NCBI RefSeq assembly: GCF_000429905.1
Contig: NZ_AUCT01000010.1
Location: 142,580-206,579, forward strand
Direction: 5' to 3'
DNA: 64,000 nt
Source: Desulfatibacillum aliphaticivorans DSM 15576
GTDB lineage: Bacteria > Desulfobacterota > Desulfobacteria > Desulfobacterales > Desulfatibacillaceae
The number at the start of each line of letters is the position of its first letter. Position 1 is the stretch's first letter. A program made the position numbers and the translations under genes. The notes under the pieces were generated by a model that did no database searches, was not told where the DNA came from, and saw only the letters and a program-made list of their open reading frames with translations. Positions 42,844 to 51,596 of the stretch are shown piece by piece.

Positions 42844-42856
42844 GTAATATAATTAC
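42844..42856. promoter_or_regulatory. Candidate HxlR operator in the divergent intergenic region
   Basis: GTAAT-ATA-ATTAC is a perfect inverted repeat 38 bases upstream of the HxlR start and 106 bases upstream of the nitroreductase start. The position suits a site used by a dimeric winged-helix regulator for both genes. Confidence 0.5.
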
Positions 42857-42893
42857 CAATGAGTTACTTTAATTGATTTTATTGGAGATTTTA

Positions 42894-43217
42894 ATGGAAA
42901 CAATTTGTTCGGATAATAGCTGCCCGGTCTATGACACGCTTCGCATGATCGGAAACAAATGGGTTTTATTGATTCTGGCCCAGCTTATGGGAGGGACCAA
43001 GCGATTCGGAGAGTTGAAAAAAGCCATCCCTGAGATCAGTCCCAAAATGCTGACCCAGCAATTGCGGAAACTGGAGCAGGAAGGCCTGGTGGAGCGGACG
43101 GTTTATGCGGAAGTGCCGCCCAAGGTGGAATACTCCCTGACCGCCAAGGGCCTGGCCCTGGAGCCGGTGTTCGAGCAGATCATCATTTGGGGGCGTAAGC
43201 ACGGAGGCAGGCCTTGA
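42894..43217 (+). CDS. HxlR-family transcriptional regulator
   Basis: A 107-residue winged-helix regulator. It has the family hallmark CPVYDTLRMIGNKWVLLIL near residues 8-26, then RFGELKKAIPEISPKMLTQQLRKLEQEGLVER near 34-65, and YSLTAKGLALEPVF near 76. The Cys residues near the N-terminus (CSDNSC) may sense redox or electrophiles, as in other HxlR members. ATG 42894 follows GGAG (42884-42887) by 6 bases. It is divergent from the nitroreductase, which it probably controls. Confidence 0.92.
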   Translation: METICSDNSCPVYDTLRMIGNKWVLLILAQLMGGTKRFGELKKAIPEISPKMLTQQLRKLEQEGLVERTVYAEVPPKVEYSLTAKGLALEPVFEQIIIWGRKHGGRP

Positions 43218-43283
43218 TAGGGGCGGATGACCCGCCTTATTGCCCGTTCATGCGGGCGGTCCGCTGCTACGCCTTTAGACCAT

Positions 43284-43796
43284 TTATTCGAACTTGGGCC
43301 GAATCAGGCGATGCTCCAGCGCCCAGGCTTTGATGTTTTCCGAGGCTTCAATCATGTCCTTTTTGGATTTGCCGAACATCACCGGCGAGGTCCAGGAAAA
43401 TTTTTTATCCACCCCGACAATCCTGATCACTCTTTTTCCCCGCACTAAAAGCGGATAAAAGATTCCTGCAAGCAGCAGCACCGCTGGGTAAACTATGTTT
43501 CTCGCGTCACCTATAAGGAATAGTCCGGCGAAGCCCCACGCCAATCCCGCCAGGATCATGACTGCGCCCACCATTAGGCCGAACCGCAGGCTTTTAGGTT
43601 GAACGACAACGTCCACAATTTTGGAAAGCGGAGCAAACTCCGTGTATATGGGATCAGAAACAGCAAACTTTTTCCGCCCTGGCCAATACGCCCCTTTATT
43701 GGTCAGAACCATCTGGAAAAACAGTTCCTTTTTTATCAGAAAATGAATATTCTGCTCCACCCTCTCGCCTTCGGCCAACTCAACGGTAAAGGCCAT
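43284..43796 (-). CDS. Two-helix membrane protein of unknown function
   Basis: A 170-residue protein. Residues 1-65 form a soluble strand-rich part (VEQNIHFLIKKELFFQMVLTNK and IVDVVVQPKSLRFG), similar in style to PH-like membrane-adjacent domains. Two membrane helices follow at about 72-93 and 100-117, then a second short soluble part (VIRIVGVDKKFSW, DMIEASENIKAW). GAGGGGG precedes the ATG by a few bases. It lies between the HxlR gene and rpiA. No functional motif is recognised. Confidence 0.7.
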   Translation of the reverse strand: MAFTVELAEGERVEQNIHFLIKKELFFQMVLTNKGAYWPGRKKFAVSDPIYTEFAPLSKIVDVVVQPKSLRFGLMVGAVMILAGLAWGFAGLFLIGDARNIVYPAVLLLAGIFYPLLVRGKRVIRIVGVDKKFSWTSPVMFGKSKKDMIEASENIKAWALEHRLIRPKFE

Positions 43797-43855
43797 ACCC
43801 CCTCACATATTAAATATTTAGGCAATTTGCAGCTTCAAGGTCTGTTCAAAAAGAA

Positions 43856-44548
43856 TTAAGCAGCCTTCATTTCCCGGATGCCGTCTGCGCCGGCCACAAT
43901 GACCAAAGCGGTGGTTCCCAGGAACAATCCGTGCTCCACCACGCCGGCGCGTTGGGAAAGGGCCATGCCGATTTTCACCGCGTCGTCCATGGGGCCGAAG
44001 TCGGCGTCCAGGATGCGGTTGTGGTTATCGGTCTGGAAGGCTTTGCCCAATTGATTTTCCCGGACCGTCACCTTGGCGCCCAGGGATTCCAGAAAGCGGG
44101 TTTCGGAGGCCGTGGCAAAGGGAACCACTTCCACGGGCAGGGCGAAGATCGTGCCCAGCTTATCGGATATTTTGCTTTCGTCCACGATGATGATGTTCTT
44201 TTTGGTGGCCTGGGCCACGACTTTTTCCCGCAGCAAGGCGCCGCCCCCGCCCTTGATCAAGTTCAGGTCCGGGTCCACTTCATCGGCGCCGTCGATGGTT
44301 ACGTCAATGACCGCATGCTCTTCAAACCCGACCAGGGGGATGCCTAAAGACCGGGCGACTTCCTCCGTGGGGGTGGAGCTGGGAATGCCCACGATATCCT
44401 TCAGCTTGCCTTCCTTCATGAGGCGGGCGATGGCGTGAATGGCGAAGGTGGCGGTGCTGCCTGAACCCAGTCCCACTACCATTCCGGATTCCAGGTATTC
44501 CACGGCTTTTTCTGCAGCTTGCTTTTTAAGAGCGTCCTGCGAGGTCAT
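43856..44548 (-). CDS. rpiA: Ribose-5-phosphate isomerase A
   Basis: A 230-residue RpiA of normal length. Conserved parts are VVGLGSGSTATFAIH near residue 23, GIPSSTPTEEVARSLGIPL near residue 50, and the active-site DGADEVDPDLNLIKGGGGALLREK segment near residue 80. It interconverts ribose-5-phosphate and ribulose-5-phosphate in the pentose phosphate pathway. ATG 44548 is used because AAAGGAG lies 8 bases upstream; the longer frame to 44605 adds residues not found in the family. It is a single gene, followed on the left by the two-helix membrane protein. Confidence 0.97.
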   Translation of the reverse strand: MTSQDALKKQAAEKAVEYLESGMVVGLGSGSTATFAIHAIARLMKEGKLKDIVGIPSSTPTEEVARSLGIPLVGFEEHAVIDVTIDGADEVDPDLNLIKGGGGALLREKVVAQATKKNIIIVDESKISDKLGTIFALPVEVVPFATASETRFLESLGAKVTVRENQLGKAFQTDNHNRILDADFGPMDDAVKIGMALSQRAGVVEHGLFLGTTALVIVAGADGIREMKAA

Positions 44549-44707
44549 TGATAAGGCTCCTTTGTTGAGGTTTTTCCCCTTGTTCTTTCGGGAGGTTATT
44601 TGCATCGCCCCGATTGATTTTGAAAATAAAAATTAGGCGGCGCCGGTTTTCCGCTGAGGGAAACAGGCCATGGAAGGCATATTGGAAAAATCATGCGGGT
44701 TTGGCAA

Positions 44708-44748
44708 GAAAAAAATCACCCTGAACAACGATTGAGAGGTTCAGGGCG
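44708..44748 (-). terminator. Intrinsic terminator of the diguanylate cyclase gene
   Basis: On the minus strand CCCTGAAC (44746-44739) pairs with GTTCAGGG (44726-44719), followed by a run of T after TGA. It begins about 20 bp after the stop codon. Confidence 0.8.
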
Positions 44749-44769
44749 AGAGCAAAAAGCAGGATTTTT

Positions 44770-46551
44770 TTACGGGGCTTCCACCCGGTTGCGGCCAAGC
44801 TCCTTGGCCCTGTATAAGGCGTGGTCCGCAGCGTCGATCAACTCGCCGGCCTCCATGATTTGTTCGCCCGGCATATTTGCGATGCCGATGCTGATGGTGA
44901 TTTTCACCTGCTTCACTTTGGCGTCCATGACGTGCTCCTGCACGGACTCCCGAAACCTCTCGCAGGCCCGTTTGGCGTGCTCCAGGTCCGTATCGGGCAG
45001 GATCACTGCGAACTCCTCGCCGCCGTACCGGAAAATCATATCGTGGCTGCGGAAACCCTGCTTGAGCAGGGCGCCGGTCTCTGCGAGCACCTTGTCTCCG
45101 GTAAGATGGCCGTAGGTGTCGTTGACGTTTTTAAAATGATCCAGGTCCATCATGCACAGGGTGAGGGGAGAACCGTTGTTCCGGGCTTTTTGGACTTCTA
45201 TGTCGACCACCTCGTTAAAATAACGGCGATTGGAAAGCCCGGTCAGTTCGTCCGTGATGGACATGTCCACAATTTTTTCCTGGGCCAGCCGGGTTTCCTT
45301 GCGAAGCCTGGCCTTTTCCAGAGCCGTGGCGATGGTGCGGGAAAGCGTGGCAGCGTCAGCCCGGCTTTTGCTGATATAGTCAAAGGCGCCCGCCTGAATC
45401 ATCTGGGCCGCCACCATTTCATCGCCCTGGCCGGAAATGACCACCACCGGCGCATCTTCCCCGGCTTTCTCCATTTCCGCCAGAAAATCAAGGCCCGTGC
45501 CGTCGCTCAGGTAAAAATCCAGCAGCACCAGGTCGGGATCCTGGGCTTGTAAAATTTCCATGCCGTCCCCTACCCCGTACGCTCTGAAAATTTTCAACCG
45601 GGGGTTGCTGCTCAGGGATTGGGTGATGGAGTTATAATCCGCGTCTCTATCCTCCACGTATAAAACCTTGGTTTCCTGCTCCAGGTTGATAATGGCTATA
45701 TTTCCGGCGTAAGCCTTGGTTTCGTCCCGCCGGATGGTTTGAATCATCTCTACGATTTCAGCCACTCGTTCGCCCGCTTCTTCAATTTGAGACAGGATTT
45801 TGTCCTGTTTTTCAGGAGCATGAGAGAACATGCGCAGCAGCTCGATGTTGCCTAAAAGCGCCGTCAGAGGCTGCCGCAATTCATGGGCCGTGGCCCCCGC
45901 CATTTGCAGGAGCACCTTCAGCCTTTCCTCTTCTATGACCGACTTTTGCTGCTCCAGAATTTTTTGATTGGATTTTTTTAAAATCCGGTTCATGTGCTCC
46001 AAGGTAAGGCGCTGCCGATGGAGCTCCAAAAAAGTTCGAACCTTTCCTTTAAGGATGTAGGGATCCAGGGGCTTGAACAAGTAGTCCACGGCGCCGGCTT
46101 CGTAGCCGCGGAACACGTGCTTTTGTTCTTTGCTGATGGCGGTGACGAAAATGATGGGGATATGCCTGGTGTCCTTGTTGCTTTGAATCAGCTCGGCGGT
46201 CTCGAACCCGTCCATTCCCGGCATTTGAACGTCCAGTAAAATCAGGGCGAATTCCCTTTCAAGAATAAGGCTGAGAGCTTCGTTGCCCGAGGAGGCCTTG
46301 ACGATTTCCACGTCAGGCGCTTCCAATAATTTCTCGAGAGCCAGCAAGTTTTCCGGCTTGTCGTCCACTAGCAAAATGCCGGCCTTAAAATCCTGGGGAT
46401 GGTCCACTTCCGGCTCCAGAACAGAACAGACGTCGGTCAGTTCTTGGAGTTTTAGCGTCAAAGGCGTGGTCAAAACTTTGCCGCCTCCCACTTCCAGGTT
46501 TTTGGAAGCGGAGCCGCCGACCATCCCTCCGTTTTTTTTAGTAAGCCCCAT
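44770..46551 (-). CDS. Hybrid diguanylate cyclase: receiver - HisKA-like - receiver - GGDEF
   Basis: A 593-residue protein that makes cyclic di-GMP. The first receiver (about residues 55-175) has its Asp in LILLDVQMPGMDG. A coiled coil and HisKA-like segment (about 205-285) keeps AHELRQPLTALLGN with the His, but no ATPase domain follows. A second receiver (about 305-420) has its Asp in VLLDFYLSDGTG. The GGDEF domain (about 440-590) has DELTGLSNRRYF, DLDHFKNVNDTYGH and the active site RYGGEEFAVILPD, and the inhibitory site RSHD five residues before it. ATG 46551 follows GGAG by 7 bases. Phosphorylation by partner kinases probably sets activity. Confidence 0.9.
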   Translation of the reverse strand: MGLTKKNGGMVGGSASKNLEVGGGKVLTTPLTLKLQELTDVCSVLEPEVDHPQDFKAGILLVDDKPENLLALEKLLEAPDVEIVKASSGNEALSLILEREFALILLDVQMPGMDGFETAELIQSNKDTRHIPIIFVTAISKEQKHVFRGYEAGAVDYLFKPLDPYILKGKVRTFLELHRQRLTLEHMNRILKKSNQKILEQQKSVIEEERLKVLLQMAGATAHELRQPLTALLGNIELLRMFSHAPEKQDKILSQIEEAGERVAEIVEMIQTIRRDETKAYAGNIAIINLEQETKVLYVEDRDADYNSITQSLSSNPRLKIFRAYGVGDGMEILQAQDPDLVLLDFYLSDGTGLDFLAEMEKAGEDAPVVVISGQGDEMVAAQMIQAGAFDYISKSRADAATLSRTIATALEKARLRKETRLAQEKIVDMSITDELTGLSNRRYFNEVVDIEVQKARNNGSPLTLCMMDLDHFKNVNDTYGHLTGDKVLAETGALLKQGFRSHDMIFRYGGEEFAVILPDTDLEHAKRACERFRESVQEHVMDAKVKQVKITISIGIANMPGEQIMEAGELIDAADHALYRAKELGRNRVEAP

Positions 46552-46860
46552 GAGTAAGCTCCGGCAGGGACCGTCCCTGCATGCGTATAATAAATGAAAA
46601 TCCTTATTGCGTCTGACTCCCTTGTTTTGGATCGAGGCAGCTGCAAAAAGAGGTTCCATGGAATATAAAACAAACAAAAGACGTAAAGGCTATTTAAGGA
46701 TCCTTTTACAAAACATAAGTCGTAAAGGATTTTAAGCAAGAACCGTGCCGAGGTTTAGGACAACTCTGTGTTGACTTTTAGCGCGGACAAAGGCACACTC
46801 CCTAAACAGTTTTTCATCAGGCTTGTTGGTTTTGGCATCGCTTTTGGGGAGGAATAAAAC
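46552..46860. other. Gene-free divergent region with direct repeats
   Basis: No gene is seen. It holds the leaders of the diguanylate cyclase (minus) and the permease (plus). CGTAAAGG occurs twice (46682-46689 and 46721-46728), and between them lies the perfect palindrome AAGGATCCTT (46696-46705). These could be operator sites. A GGGGAGG (46846-46852) is the ribosome site of the permease gene. Confidence 0.5.
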
Positions 46861-47937
46861 ATGTCCCGTTCAGGTAACCTGTCCGAATATGGGGGAGGCT
46901 TCCTCCTTTTCTGCCTGCTTTGCGCCCTGGCGTTCGCATATATGGTCATGAAGCCCTTTCTGACCATTTTTCTGGTCTCCATGGTTCTGGCCATTATCGC
47001 CCATCCCCTGCACTCCTGGAGCCTAAAAAAAACGAAAAACCGCCAAAGCCTGGCCGCCGGGCTGACTGTGATCATGGTTCTGCTGCTTATCGTGCTTCCG
47101 GCTTTCATCCTGATACTGATGCTGGCCAACGAGTCGGCTTCCGTAGTGGTCTGGATCAACAAAGGCCTGGAGTCCGGCTTGTTCACCGACCAAACCGTGG
47201 ATAAACTTACCTCCCTTCAAAAAGAATACCTGCCGGACGTCAAAATCGATCCTATTGAAATAGGCAAGTCCCTGTCAGGCGCTGCAGCGTGGCTTAGCAA
47301 AAAAATCATTTCGTACAGCGCCACCGCGGTGGGCGCTTTGGGCTCCACATTGTGGAAGTTCGTCCTCATGTTGTTCGCTTTATTTTACTTTCTTCGCGAC
47401 GGCGTCCAGGCCCTGCGCTGGGCCATGCACCTGAGCCCTTTAAAGCAAAGCCTGGAAAACGAAATCATAGACTGCTTTAAGGAAGTCAGCCGGTCGGCTT
47501 TTTACGGGACCTTTTTGACGGCCGTGGCCCAGGGCGTGCTGGGCGGGATAGGCCTTTTTTTCGCCGGGCTGCCTCCTCTGACCTGGGGCGTGGTCATGGC
47601 CTTTTTCAGCATGGTGCCGGTAATCGGAACCGCTCTGGTTTGGGTTCCTGCAACCATTTTGCTTTACGCCACGGGCAAGATCGGCTCCGCCATCTTTTTG
47701 GCGATCTGGTGCATGGTTGTGGTGGGCGCCAGCGACAACGTGCTCAGGCCCTTGCTCATGCGGGGCAAAAACGAACTGCATCCCTTGCTGATTTTCTTTT
47801 CCCTGCTGGGCGGCCTTTCCGCCTTTGGGTTGTTGGGAGTGCTTTTAGGCCCTCTGGCCATTGTGCTGCTGATCGCTCTGCTAAAGGCCTATGAAGAGGC
47901 GGCGTCGCCTATCCTGGATGATTTGGACGAGGCATAG
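46861..47937 (+). CDS. AI-2E family transporter (PerM-type permease)
   Basis: A 358-residue membrane protein with about seven to eight helices: the N-terminal pair near residues 15-55, one near 65-88, one near 160-180 (LWKFVLMLFALFYFLRD) and a C-terminal cluster from about 210 to 345. The conserved family features are the soluble domain between helices 3 and 4 and the PLTWGVVMAFFSMVPVIGTA segment near residue 238. The family exports AI-2 or acts in other efflux; the substrate is not known here. GGGGAGG precedes the ATG by 8 bases. It is convergent with the iron-sulfur fusion gene. Confidence 0.9.
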   Translation: MSRSGNLSEYGGGFLLFCLLCALAFAYMVMKPFLTIFLVSMVLAIIAHPLHSWSLKKTKNRQSLAAGLTVIMVLLLIVLPAFILILMLANESASVVVWINKGLESGLFTDQTVDKLTSLQKEYLPDVKIDPIEIGKSLSGAAAWLSKKIISYSATAVGALGSTLWKFVLMLFALFYFLRDGVQALRWAMHLSPLKQSLENEIIDCFKEVSRSAFYGTFLTAVAQGVLGGIGLFFAGLPPLTWGVVMAFFSMVPVIGTALVWVPATILLYATGKIGSAIFLAIWCMVVVGASDNVLRPLLMRGKNELHPLLIFFSLLGGLSAFGLLGVLLGPLAIVLLIALLKAYEEAASPILDDLDEA

Positions 47938-47943
47938 GCCGTC

Positions 47944-49536
47944 TTAAAAGGGAAAATCCTCGCCCACCAGATTTTGGACGCTTTCCCCCTTTTTCGGCGG
48001 CAGGGCCTTGCCGTGAATCAGGCTGGCCTTGACGTATATGGCCTTATACGGTTTGGCCGGGCACGCAAACTCGCAGGCGCCGCAGCCCACGCAGACATCC
48101 TCATCCACCTTGGGCAATCCGGGGCCGCCTTGTTCGCGCACGATCTTCACCGCTCCTGTCGGGCAGTGCTCGGCGCAAGCCACGCATTCCGTGCCTTTGG
48201 TCGCCACCACGCAGTTTTGCTTGATGAACTGCGCCCGCCCCATTTGAACGCGTTTTTTCTCCTCCAGCCCCACCGCCAGGATCGCCCCCGAAGGGCACAC
48301 CATGGTGCAAGCGTTGCAATTGTAATTGCAGAAGCCTTTTTCATAGGAGAGGCTCGGGGCCAGCAGCCCTTTTCCCTGATGTGCAACCAACTCAGGCCGG
48401 ATGACGTGGGAAGGACAGGCGGCCGCGCATAGGTGGCAGCCCGTGCAGGCTGAGGTAAAATGATCCCGGCCCATCCCCCCGGGTGGAACCAGGGAGGCTT
48501 TCCGTTTGATGGACAGCGGCGGCGCCAAAGGCTCTGTAGGAGACGCGGCCAGGCTTTCCTCTATTATCGTTTCCGGGTATCCATTGCCGGTTTCGGCCGC
48601 GGACCTGGACGGCAATCCCGTCAACAAAAAGGCGCCCATAAACAGCAGGCTGCGCCTGCCCGGATCCGTTTCAACTTCCTTGGCCGCCGATGGGGCGGTG
48701 AATTCCACTGCATCCACGGGGCAAACGGTCAGGCAATCCAGGCACATGACGCACCGGCTCGCGTCCACCGTTTTGTTCTCCACATCCATGCACGAGGCCT
48801 TGCATTTTTTGGAGCAGGCCCCGCATTGGATGCATTTTTCTGCGTCCATGGACATCCTGAAAACGGAAAATCGGGACGCCAGTCCTAAAAACGCACCCAC
48901 CGGACACAAGGTGTTGCAATACAGCCTGCCTCGCGCCGCCGCCAGCCAGACGACCAGGGCCAACCATGCCAGGATGACTCCCAGCACAGGCAGGGGCGGC
49001 AGGCTAAAGGGATAGGGGGCGATTCCGTAATACCCGGCGAGTTCCCCGGCCTGGGCGAGCAGGTTGTTCAGGCCGATCGCCAAGGGGCGAACCAGGGCCT
49101 GGGCTGACCGGGCGAAGATGCTGTATGGGTCCAGGATGTTGATGAGGTGCATGCTTCCGAAAAAAAGAGAAACGGCGATTCCCGCCAGGATGAAGTATCT
49201 GACGACTCCGGGCTTGACGTATTGGAGTTTGACCTTGGAGATGCGCCTGCGGATTGCAATGACCCCATCCATAAAGGCCCCCAGGGGGCACAGAAAGGAG
49301 CAATAGACCCGGCCGAAAAGGAGCGTCAGGGCCAGGACCAGAATAAATCCGGCGGCCAGGAGCCCAAAGGCGGTGAGGGCGCGCACAAGCGAAGGCAGGA
49401 ATTGAAGCCATGTTGCGACGCGCACAATTCCGGGCGCCAAAAAGCCCCACAGGTCGGCCGTAGCCAGGATAATCAGCAGGCTGACAGCCGTGGACGCAAG
49501 AATCCGAAGGCCTATGAATAGCCGTGAAGGCTTCAT
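47944..49536 (-). CDS. NapH-NapG-like membrane iron-sulfur fusion protein
   Basis: A 530-residue protein that seems to join two parts. The N-terminal part (residues 1-255) is NapH-like with four to five membrane helices, the membrane-facing Cys motifs CSFLCPLGAF and CNTLCPVGAF, and two 4Fe-4S sites (CIQCGACSKKC near residue 238 and CVMCLDCLTVCP near residue 264). Near residue 295 a twin-arginine-like RRSLLFMGAFLL segment appears, then a NapG-like ferredoxin part with up to four more Cys clusters (CTGCHLCAAACP, CNACTMVCP, CVACAEHCP, CVGCGACEFACP). It is probably an electron conduit between quinol and a periplasmic acceptor. The downstream DUF362 protein, also Tat-exported, is its likely partner (4 bp apart). 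Confidence 0.85.
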   Translation of the reverse strand: MKPSRLFIGLRILASTAVSLLIILATADLWGFLAPGIVRVATWLQFLPSLVRALTAFGLLAAGFILVLALTLLFGRVYCSFLCPLGAFMDGVIAIRRRISKVKLQYVKPGVVRYFILAGIAVSLFFGSMHLINILDPYSIFARSAQALVRPLAIGLNNLLAQAGELAGYYGIAPYPFSLPPLPVLGVILAWLALVVWLAAARGRLYCNTLCPVGAFLGLASRFSVFRMSMDAEKCIQCGACSKKCKASCMDVENKTVDASRCVMCLDCLTVCPVDAVEFTAPSAAKEVETDPGRRSLLFMGAFLLTGLPSRSAAETGNGYPETIIEESLAASPTEPLAPPLSIKRKASLVPPGGMGRDHFTSACTGCHLCAAACPSHVIRPELVAHQGKGLLAPSLSYEKGFCNYNCNACTMVCPSGAILAVGLEEKKRVQMGRAQFIKQNCVVATKGTECVACAEHCPTGAVKIVREQGGPGLPKVDEDVCVGCGACEFACPAKPYKAIYVKASLIHGKALPPKKGESVQNLVGEDFPF

Positions 49537-49539
49537 AAT

Positions 49540-50445
49540 TTAAATCCGAATCCGTTCAATAGCCAGTGTGCTCAAGTCCATGGCGCCTACGCCTTTTTCG
49601 TTGGCGATGCGGATATACGGAACCTTGGCGGGGTCTATGCCGAACAACTTGGCGGACGCGGCATCCGCTGCAACCGGATCAGGAGAAATAATCTGGGCTT
49701 TTCGCAATGCCGTATCGTTTTCCGAAACGCCTCTGGGGCCGTTTTTCATGAGCATCCGGTAGGCGTCAACCACCGTGAGGTCCGGCTTGCGCACCGTGGA
49801 GAAATCCGCAATGCACTGGTGCAGGCCGCTTCTGTGCCAGTCGCCCCGATCCCAGACAATGCCCATGTTGTTTTTCATGCCGATAGTCAGGCCGGCGCCG
49901 CCATGGTGCTTCAGCACCGGGACGTTTATGAACACGTCGGCTTCCAGAACCAGTTCGTGCACCCGGGCCTTTTTAAGGTCCTTGCCTCCCGGAACCGCCA
50001 CTTCGGCGTAATGCCTGGCCACATGCCCCGGGGCCATGATTCCGCCTGCATCCTTTACCGCAGCCTCAATGCCGCTGGATTCGTACGTTCTTTTCCACTG
50101 GTCGCAGGTATGGTCGAACACAACCACTTCTTTGGCCCCGGCGTCCAGGCAATGCTTGATGATCCGGGAAACCAGCTCCGGATGCGTGTTGGCCGCCCGC
50201 TCCACCGGCGTGTCCCAGCCGATGTTAGGCTTGACCACCACCTTTTGATTGGGCTTGACGAAATTTTTCATGCCGCCGAAAGCCTGGATGGCCTTGTCAA
50301 ACATGATCCCCGGCTCTCCGCCCTGAACGGCCGCCAGATCCGGCCCGTTTTGGGCCAAAGCCCTGGAAATGGGTAAGCCGTTCAATGCGGCGGCCGCACC
50401 GGCCGTCATGACCGCTGCGCCTTTGATAAAAACTCTTCGTTTCAT
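49540..50445 (-). CDS. Tat-exported DUF362-domain protein
   Basis: A 301-residue protein with a twin-arginine signal, KRRVFIKGAAVMTAGAAAA at residues 2-20, and a cleavable ALA-Q end. The DUF362 body has KVVVKPNIGWDTPVERAANTHPE near residue 68, VFDHTCDQWKRTY near residue 107 and LKHHGGAGLTIGMKNNMG near residue 178. DUF362 proteins are often near iron-sulfur proteins, and some carry a ferredoxin module; this one has no Cys cluster of its own. The gene precedes the NapH-NapG-like gene by 3 bp on the minus strand, so the two are co-transcribed and probably meet in the periplasm. Confidence 0.88.
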   Translation of the reverse strand: MKRRVFIKGAAVMTAGAAAALNGLPISRALAQNGPDLAAVQGGEPGIMFDKAIQAFGGMKNFVKPNQKVVVKPNIGWDTPVERAANTHPELVSRIIKHCLDAGAKEVVVFDHTCDQWKRTYESSGIEAAVKDAGGIMAPGHVARHYAEVAVPGGKDLKKARVHELVLEADVFINVPVLKHHGGAGLTIGMKNNMGIVWDRGDWHRSGLHQCIADFSTVRKPDLTVVDAYRMLMKNGPRGVSENDTALRKAQIISPDPVAADAASAKLFGIDPAKVPYIRIANEKGVGAMDLSTLAIERIRI

Positions 50446-50699
50446 GATCTCCCGCCTTGTTATCTGATTATTGAGGCTGCCGGGCGCCGTCTTCCTTTAA
50501 GGCGGATGACTTCCCGGCATGATCCTTTAATCAGGCTGGAAAGGCTTTATCAAGACCCGAAAAAGGATATCTCCCATATTATACAATAGCTCTCTGACTT
50601 ATGTATAGTTAAGAACTATTATCATTAAGATAAGTGCTGTGCATCCATTTGCAAGGAAGGTTTCCGCGGCCAGGATCCATGGGGAAACCGGTTTGCGCA

Positions 50700-51452
50700 T
50701 TAATCGGAGGGGGGGAAGAGAGGCGAGGCCATCAGGTCCATTTTGGCAAGGCGGAACCGCAGACCGGTATGCAGGCAGCCAAACCCGTAAATTACGCTGC
50801 GTACGAAGTTGATGGAAGACGCCTCGGGGGAATACTTGGTGGGACAGCTTACCTCGGCGATTTGCTCGCCCAGCCATAGAATTTGGGCCAGCATTTGGTT
50901 GTCGAAAACAAAGTCGTCTGAATTTTGCTCCAGAGGAAGGCGTTCCAAAAGCTCCCGGGAAAAAGCCCTGTAGCCTGTGTGGAACTCGGACAGCTTGGAG
51001 CCAAGGAGCAGATTGCCCGCCAGGGTGAGAAAACGGTTGGAAGCGTACCGCCACACGGGCATGCCCCCTTTGAGGGCGTATCCCCCCAAGATGCGTGAGC
51101 CTAAAACGCAAGGGTACAGCCCGTTTCCTATGAGGGAGGCCATGGCCGGGATGAGCTTGGGCGTGTATTGATAGTCCGGGTGCACCATGATAATGATGTC
51201 GCCCTCGGCTTCCATGGCCAGGCGATAGCAGGTTTTCTGGTTGGCGCCGTAGCCTTTGTTTTTTTCGTGGACGTGAACAAGGGTGTTGGGCAGATCCCGG
51301 GCGATGCGGACGGTTTCGTCGCGGCTGGCGTCATCCACAACCACCACCAAGTCCACCACGTCCTGTTCCATTATGGATTCATAGGTCTTAACCAGGGTCT
51401 GCGCGGCATTGTACGCGGGCATGACCGCGACCACTTTTTTGTCCTTGTACAT
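50700..51452 (-). CDS. Glycosyltransferase family 2
   Basis: A 250-residue GT-A glycosyltransferase. The N-terminus is VVAVMPAYNAAQTLVKTYE; the DxD-like metal site is in VVVVDDASRDETVRIA near residue 36, with a second acidic motif in IIMVHPDYQYTP near residue 90. It ends after a stretch (FRLAKMDLM) without a C-terminal membrane domain, so it is shorter than the polyprenyl-phosphate mannosyltransferases it resembles. It may pass a sugar to a lipid carrier or glycan. It is a single gene with a gap of about 250 bp to the DUF362 gene. Confidence 0.88.
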   Translation of the reverse strand: MYKDKKVVAVMPAYNAAQTLVKTYESIMEQDVVDLVVVVDDASRDETVRIARDLPNTLVHVHEKNKGYGANQKTCYRLAMEAEGDIIIMVHPDYQYTPKLIPAMASLIGNGLYPCVLGSRILGGYALKGGMPVWRYASNRFLTLAGNLLLGSKLSEFHTGYRAFSRELLERLPLEQNSDDFVFDNQMLAQILWLGEQIAEVSCPTKYSPEASSINFVRSVIYGFGCLHTGLRFRLAKMDLMASPLFPPSD

Positions 51453-51596
51453 GGCTCCTCATTACTTGAAATTCAAGGAGGTTCCACTATATAGCCTGTC
51501 ATATTGTTTGGCAAGTCAGACGAGGGTATACAAGGCTTTCACAGCGCAGCGTACATTGGCTGTAAAAATGTAAAAAGAGAGGGGCTTTGCAGCCCC

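Noticed and set aside
46820..46860. Sigma-54 promoter before the AI-2E-type permease
   Set aside because: A TTGGCA is seen, but the GG-N10-GC spacing is not kept.
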